From Saccharina japonica (Eukaryota; Sar; Phaeophyceae; Laminariales; Laminariaceae): a stretch of 64,000 bases of DNA. This document shows positions 59,163 to 64,000 of this stretch, piece by piece. The notes beneath the pieces are model-generated. The model was given only the letters and a program-made list of their open reading frames with translations, did no database searches and was not told the DNA's origin. How positions within the stretch are numbered: position 1 is the first letter of the stretch; each line of letters opens with the position of its first letter. Position numbers and translations under genes: made by a program. The stretch spans positions 1-64,000 of the forward strand of contig MEHQ01002936.1 of assembly GCA_008828725.1 (NCBI GenBank), in the 5' to 3' direction.

Positions 59163-60233
59163 TCAGATCTCACAATCTTTAGATTCGGGTGCTTCACCCC
59201 CATCTGTGGAAACTGCGCCCTCCGGTATCGGACTCAGGTTTGTCACGGACACCGAGTTTGTACGGCGGACAGGCATTTCAACCACGCTGACCGCATTCTT
59301 CGTCGCACGGATCTCTTTCGCCAAAAGAACTGTCTGAATCAGCACTGTGAAAACCATGAATATGTTCGCGGCGATGAGAACGCCGGAAAATGTCAAGAGA
59401 TACTCTGAACTGGCTGTATCTTCCTCAAAGTCAACCTTCGTAAGGAACGCCACGTACATGCTGGCGACGACAATGCCGTTTCCCCAACGGTACAGACCCA
59501 TGTCGATACCCTTTTCGAAGGGAGACAAGAACTCAGAAACGAATACGTACGCCACCGCAAAGAAAAAAGCTATGGATAGCTGCGCCGCGCTGTTGGGGAG
59601 AACAAAAGCCGCAATGACAGTCAAAGCAATACGACGAGCGCACTCCACAACCTCGTAGTAGTATCTAGACGGCTTGTATGCGGCCCATACACCGTTCAAC
59701 GGCTTAAGGTGCAGCATCATTCCGCGGTTGGGCTTGACGAGGTCACGCCGGTGCGAAATCAACAACCCTGTGAACGCAGCAGTTATGCCAATAGGATAGA
59801 CAGCTACCATGATGAACGCATATACCTTGTACCAGCTGTGACGAGCTGTTGAGCACAAAAGGCTATAGTCCGCCCGAAGGTATGTCGCCCCATCGTCTAG
59901 CTGGTCGCAGCCGAAAGTTTGGAATACCTTGTACGATACCGGGGAGTAGACTACGAAGGCGATGAAAAGCACCACAGCCTGGTGCCTGTGCCGTATCTCG
60001 CGTACTGCAGACTCAGAACGGCCGTTTATCGTTTTTAAGACGAAGTAACTCCCTGTCAGGATGACGAGCGCGACCAGCGGCGTGATCGTGGCGAAAACCA
60101 GATGGTCGTAAAAGTCGTTGCTGACTAAGCAAGAGTACGAGAAGAAGAAATCCAAGTCGAGGTTGATCGGGTTTATCTTGGAGACAAATGTCTGGTAAAG
60201 CTCCGGGTACACATCACCTGCGATGGCATCAAA
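59163..60233 (-). CDS. Gene B last exon: seven-helix region and tail
   Basis: Acceptor CTCCCGCCAG at 60,234; 356 codons and stop. Starts FDAIAGDVYPELYQTFVSKI and NPINLDLDFFFSYSC. Membrane segments: FATITPLVALVILTGSYFVL, AVVLFIAFVVYSPVSY, VYAFIMVAVYPIGITAAFTG, RIALTVIAAFVLPNSAAQL, IAFFFAVAYVFVSEFL, GNGIVVASMYVAFLT, FSGVLIAANIFMVFTVLIQT. The tail is Ser/Pro/Glu-rich. The Cys in SCLV and FGCDQL fits an extracellular disulfide as in relatives. Confidence 0.9.
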   Translation of the reverse strand, partial: FDAIAGDVYPELYQTFVSKINPINLDLDFFFSYSCLVSNDFYDHLVFATITPLVALVILTGSYFVLKTINGRSESAVREIRHRHQAVVLFIAFVVYSPVSYKVFQTFGCDQLDDGATYLRADYSLLCSTARHSWYKVYAFIMVAVYPIGITAAFTGLLISHRRDLVKPNRGMMLHLKPLNGVWAAYKPSRYYYEVVECARRIALTVIAAFVLPNSAAQLSIAFFFAVAYVFVSEFLSPFEKGIDMGLYRWGNGIVVASMYVAFLTKVDFEEDTASSEYLLTFSGVLIAANIFMVFTVLIQTVLLAKEIRATKNAVSVVEMPVRRTNSVSVTNLSPIPEGAVSTDGGEAPESKDCEI

Positions 60234-62407
60234 CTGGCGGGAGGGTAACCGAAGGAACCGGGAATACGTATGAATCATGATGCGTGAAGTCAATGACTAT
60301 TACCAGGTATATCAATAGACATTTATATCAGCCCCCTAAACCACACTTGAGCAGCGTGACCAAATGGTCTCAATGGCTGAGCCGATGGAATCATTAAGGT
60401 TAAACACAGCCTAACTCAACGGTACGCATTGTGTTAAACAGTTCAACGGTTCGTAGCAATACTCTGATCACGAGCTGTCTTGCTGAGCACGGCACGTAGC
60501 AACTAGTGGACAACTTGAATCTAGATCGTTTGGTGTTGGGTATTTGTGCATGCAATTGCGTTGGACTACGTAGGATGCGCCGCTTAATACATACCATACG
60601 CGAGCGGCGACGTCGCCCCTAGATGAAAATTGGACTAAACTTGGTAGCGCGAGTGCCATTCAAATCGTACGCTACCTGCTCGTTTCTATCGAATGCATCA
60701 TAACATAATTGATAACATGATTCCCTCCCCAGAAGTTCGTTCCCAGACATCATTGAAGACATGAACTAATCCACCGTAGTCTCCTAACCGCAATGCCCAG
60801 TTGTGCCATTCTGACAACAATAGTTTGTCTCTATATGCTACGGCGGTATAGGGCAAGTAAAAATGCATGCCTGCATTAACGTACTCTGCAAAACGTAGAT
60901 ATCTTGCCTGGGAGTCAAACGTCGTATACTGCTGTACCTGAGAAATGATTTGCCAGACGGTCACGGTGATTTTGATAGCCCTAACTGGAAGCATGTTGAC
61001 CACGGACGCTTGGCAGGACCTGCATTTGTTTTTCCACAGGCTTTGAACTGTCTCGATCCCCTCTTCGGCCCTGTTGTGCACATTATTTCCCAAATAGTAA
61101 AGCAATACACCGGCAAATAGCAACACAGCTAGACCGACGGCCACCGCAAGTCCCACGGCCGATCTCGTGACATCCTCGGAGCACTCACGGCAGCTGTAGG
61201 AAATCCCTGGCGCAAAGTCTTTGACACAAACGGCACAGTCTGGAGCACCGAGTGGGGAGATAAAACATAATATGAGGAGCCTTGCGTCGACGTTTTGAAT
61301 CATATGCACGAGAGGACGGAGCCATGGTGCATTACAATCAAACAAAATTCGATGTTCACACATCTATGCTATTCGTGCTTCATGCACGAGAACGACAAGC
61401 TGTGTAGGGCGATATACACGGGTATAGTAATAACCTTATACTGATAACCTAAACACATCAGGTCACAACTGGATTCACGACTTGCGCTAGGCTCTACCCA
61501 ACACACGTGATAGTTCCGGAGGAACCAAGATGCAAGTGATTTCTCACATGGCCCAGTGTAGCCAGATGTGCAGTATTCGTCGGTATCCTTACCGCCCTGG
61601 CAGGCCCTCTTTTGGTAGCACTGCCGAATGTCGTGGCTTTCGTTCGAGGTACGGAAGTAGCCTTCCTGGAGTGTCAGATTTGCGATGGTTGTGCCAGGTA
61701 ACGCGGCGGTAGCGCCGACTGGTGGCTCTGCGCAGACAGGCTTTCCGTCAATCTGGACCTCTTCGAGGATGCTTACGCCATCGCCAGCGGCTGAACAGCG
61801 AGAACAGGCTTTGTCTAAGCTGGCCTGGGTCGACTAACGCAACAGAGGGACACATTTGGAAGCAAGTATGGGTGGACGGATCAAATGCTAAACGCTCGCG
61901 TTGCGAGAGCACGTGGGGATTGACAAGTTGTAAATAGTCCAGCATCATGTTGGACAAACGTGAATGGCTTAATAACCTGCACAAAGTCGAACGACATTTA
62001 GTTATCCATATCGAAACAAAGGAAGGGCTTAACACGTTACCCTATATTTTCACGTATTGCAATACGTTCGATTCCGTCAAGATAACACAGTATATATCCT
62101 ATGTACAAGTACTTGCCATATTAGTAGCTACACCCAGTATCAGCCAGCTATAAGGAACGTTACTATGTTCTATCGCCTAAAGCGGCATGTATGTACTGGT
62201 TTATCGCCCTTGCCTCAGTCTTGTCGATGAACCCGTACTCTCGGACACGGCAGAAATATACGTTTTCTGTAAAAGAGACGTTGGAAAGCTCTTGAAGAGG
62301 CCCAATGCTAATAACAGCGGGTCCTTCAACGCCAGCCCTGTTCGCCACAAAGCTGGTGTTTAAAACACGCATAGACCCCGTGTGGAAGATCGCTCCCCCT
62401 GAGGTCC
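59163..62407 (-). CDS. Gene B: beta-helix / Cys-rich / multi-TM receptor-like protein, C-terminal part
   Basis: Four exons on the minus strand; the last three have firm borders and consistent phases. Order: end of a right-handed beta-helix (NTSFVANRAGVEGPAVISIG, LSNVSFTENVYF), a Cys-rich bridge (CSRCSAAGDG, LTLQEGYFRTSNESHDIRQC, YCTSGYTGPYCAVC), one TM helix, then a seven-helix region and a cytoplasmic tail. This architecture is a large, poorly characterised family in stramenopiles and other algae, often annotated as polymorphic outer membrane protein-like or TRP-like. A surface sensor or channel role is inference. The N-terminal exons lie upstream (right) and I could not resolve them. No MITE-A in its introns. 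Confidence 0.8.
60938..61239 (-). CDS. Gene B penultimate exon: Cys-rich end and first TM
   Basis: Acceptor GGTGCTCCAG, donor CAG/GTACAG. Reads CAVCVKDFAPGISYSCRECS, TM AVGLAVAVGLAVLLFAGVLL, then KCRSCQASVVNMLPVRAIKI and TVTVWQIISQ. It joins the last exon as WQIISQ/FDAIAGDVYPE, which matches the family. Confidence 0.9.
61548..61824 (-). CDS. Gene B exon: Cys-rich bridge
   Basis: Acceptor CGACCCAG (alternative AG 5 nt on, CAGGCCAG), donor CCAT/GTGAGA. Reads ASLDKACSRCSAAGDGVSIL, TIANLTLQEGYFRTSNESHD, CYQKRACQGGKDTDEYCTSG, YTGP. The split codon T/AC gives the family's YTGPYCAVC exactly. Confidence 0.85.
62164..62407 (-). CDS. Gene B exon: beta-helix rungs
   Basis: Acceptor CGATTTGACAG; donor uncertain (GTAACG at 62,163 or GTACAT further in, both needing the second acceptor of the next exon). 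Reads TSGGAIFHTGSMRVLNTSFV, ANRAGVEGPAVISIGPLQEL, SNVSFTENVYFCRVREYGF. G-G-A-I-x and N-x-[ST]-F-x-x-N repeats are the Pmp-type beta-helix signature. Confidence 0.8.
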
Positions 62408-62470
62408 CTGTCAAATCGATGGAGGCAGTCAAATGTAGTGAAGGGCTCGTACGCTCGACCATTTTTTCTT

Positions 62471-64000
62471 AGAACGTAATACGAGTATGTATACTCTCTG
62501 CGACCGTCAACCGTGCGGTTTTCCCGCCAGCGGGCAGTGGTGGCATTGATAACTGATAGTCGGCATGAGGTTGTTTATACTGCACACCGCACGCTTTGAT
62601 TGCCACAAGCGACACATACCCCAACCTTGGAGCTGGCTGAAACTGAACGCCATATTTCCTTCCCGTCTAAAGTTCACTCTATTCTTGCAAGTCAGACCCT
62701 GAACGTTTGCACACGTGTTCGATGATCCCCTGCCAAACCGTTACCGACGGGATATATTTATGTTTCCACTTAAAATCGCTGCTTTGAAAATATTCGGAAA
62801 CCGTTTAGCCTCCAGGAACCCCACTCGCCGGCGAAGAAATATGGGAAACTGGCATTTGCTATCGTCTTGGTAGGGCCAAATTGATAACGCCTGTGCAAAC
62901 CTCCAGGGTTTGACGCGGACATAAGTCCTGCACCCTTAGACGTGGCTGCCAAAACGTGTGGGAGGTACAACTTACGACGCTGCCTCGTATTTACTTATGT
63001 ACATGATAGGATCGACCTAAGGTGTTGCATTTTCCGTATTGCTGACCTCACTCAGTCAGTGCTTCGACCATAAAAACAAAAGTGTATAGACGTGCCTTGG
63101 AGTACCTGCCGCCAACTGAGTTTGAAACACTGATTAACCCCAACACGTCGGCTGTTCGAGACCCTGTAGCCGGGGCCCTGATACTCCTGTTTCAAGTTAA
63201 ACTGAACGCATCTGAAGTTGTACGCACTATCCCTATTCACCATGGTGCAAAGCGTGGGGATGGTTTCAACAATGCACGAGGAATAGCAGGTAGGTCGTCC
63301 ACAGTTTTTTTGTAATGTATCTGGTACCTGGTAAACTAAGCGAGTATGTCGGACTGTTTTCCAGTACGCGTACGAATAAGAGATATATACGGCGCACTTA
63401 TATCTTACTGGTATACTGTATTGTATAATGGACCGCTTATTCTTCGAGAGACTAGGAACAAACTAACTTAAAGTTTGTGAACAGGCATATAGCATTCGGA
63501 GTTGAGGAGCGACCATATATCTGCGGGTTCGGGACCATGGCAGCTCCCTAAGACATGTACTCGACATTGTGACTCAATGTGATGGCTACTGAGGTTCCCG
63601 CTTTGAGTTGATATCGCTGTGTCGAAATCGCTTGCGTCGTGGTATTCTTGTGCGAGCTTCTCGTTCCTGGCCCCGACCTGGGCCAAGTAGCCGGCTGGAT
63701 ACTGAAGGAGTATTTCTTGTGCGGTTGTTATTCCGACTACAAGTGTAAGTTAAAAGCTATTTCTGTAGCTTACGGAACGTGGAGCAACTTCAACGCATGG
63801 ATGTATCCTCAGCGTTAGTGTGGGTGGAGATTCGGGTACTAAACCTATGATTAATGCTATGCTTACTGAAACGTGCGGCGTATCACCACAGGGCGCTAAG
63901 TAAAATATCGAAAACAACAAACTCCCAACCGAGTGACCCCATCAACACGCTCTCGGCTGACATTCACGGCACCCCTCTGGAGACGCATTTCAGTCAAGTT
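62471..64000. other. Upstream of gene B, exons unresolved
   Basis: N-terminal exons of gene B should lie here or beyond the window. Open stretches at 63,052-63,243 (-), 63,082-63,315 (+) and 63,468-63,686 (-, QEYHDASDFDTAISTQSGNL) have no motif that lets me choose. No repeats seen. Confidence 0.4.

Overview
The window is nuclear DNA from a eukaryote with large, repeat-filled introns. I see two spliced, extracellular or membrane protein genes in a dense mat of transposon debris. The domain set (F5/8C-like, WSC, Cys-rich GCC2/GCC3-like, and a beta-helix receptor ending in about eight membrane segments) is typical of photosynthetic stramenopiles. A brown alga is my best guess, inferred from the protein families alone.

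Layout. 0-16 kb is a repeat graveyard: a ~40-bp minisatellite (1-640), a palindromic ~280-bp MITE (3.1-3.4 kb), a LINE reverse-transcriptase tail (3.4-4.1 kb), a scrambled and palindromic dispersed repeat (5.3-6.2 kb), a compound 3.9-kb inverted transposon pair that splits a SINE (8.5-12.4 kb), and a four-layer nest of insertions (12.5-14.9 kb).

15.6-44.1 kb holds gene A (+ strand), rebuilt here from eleven exons whose splice phases all agree. They give about 769 codons: F5/8C-like domain, WSC domain, Pro/Thr linker, YfaP/DUF2135-like repeat 1, Cys-rich module, then a beta-rich segment and YfaP-like repeat 2. Its introns carry more than 30 copies of one MITE family (MITE-A; ends GACGCGTGCTACGATAGAGG, 4-bp target duplications). 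One copy sits exactly on a splice donor and has itself swallowed a 1.65-kb terminal-inverted-repeat minisatellite element.

43.0-50.1 kb is an inverted plus direct duplication that makes three identical copies of the last exon of gene A. A visibly noisy stretch at one junction raises the question of assembly error.

50.6-59 kb is mostly unrecognised, with a ~125-bp satellite (56.0-57.15 kb), a SINE and another minisatellite block. 59.2-62.4 kb carries gene B (- strand), the C-terminal half of a beta-helix/multi-TM receptor-like protein. MITE-A is almost absent outside gene A. I saw no rRNA, functional tRNA, CRISPR or prokaryotic signals.
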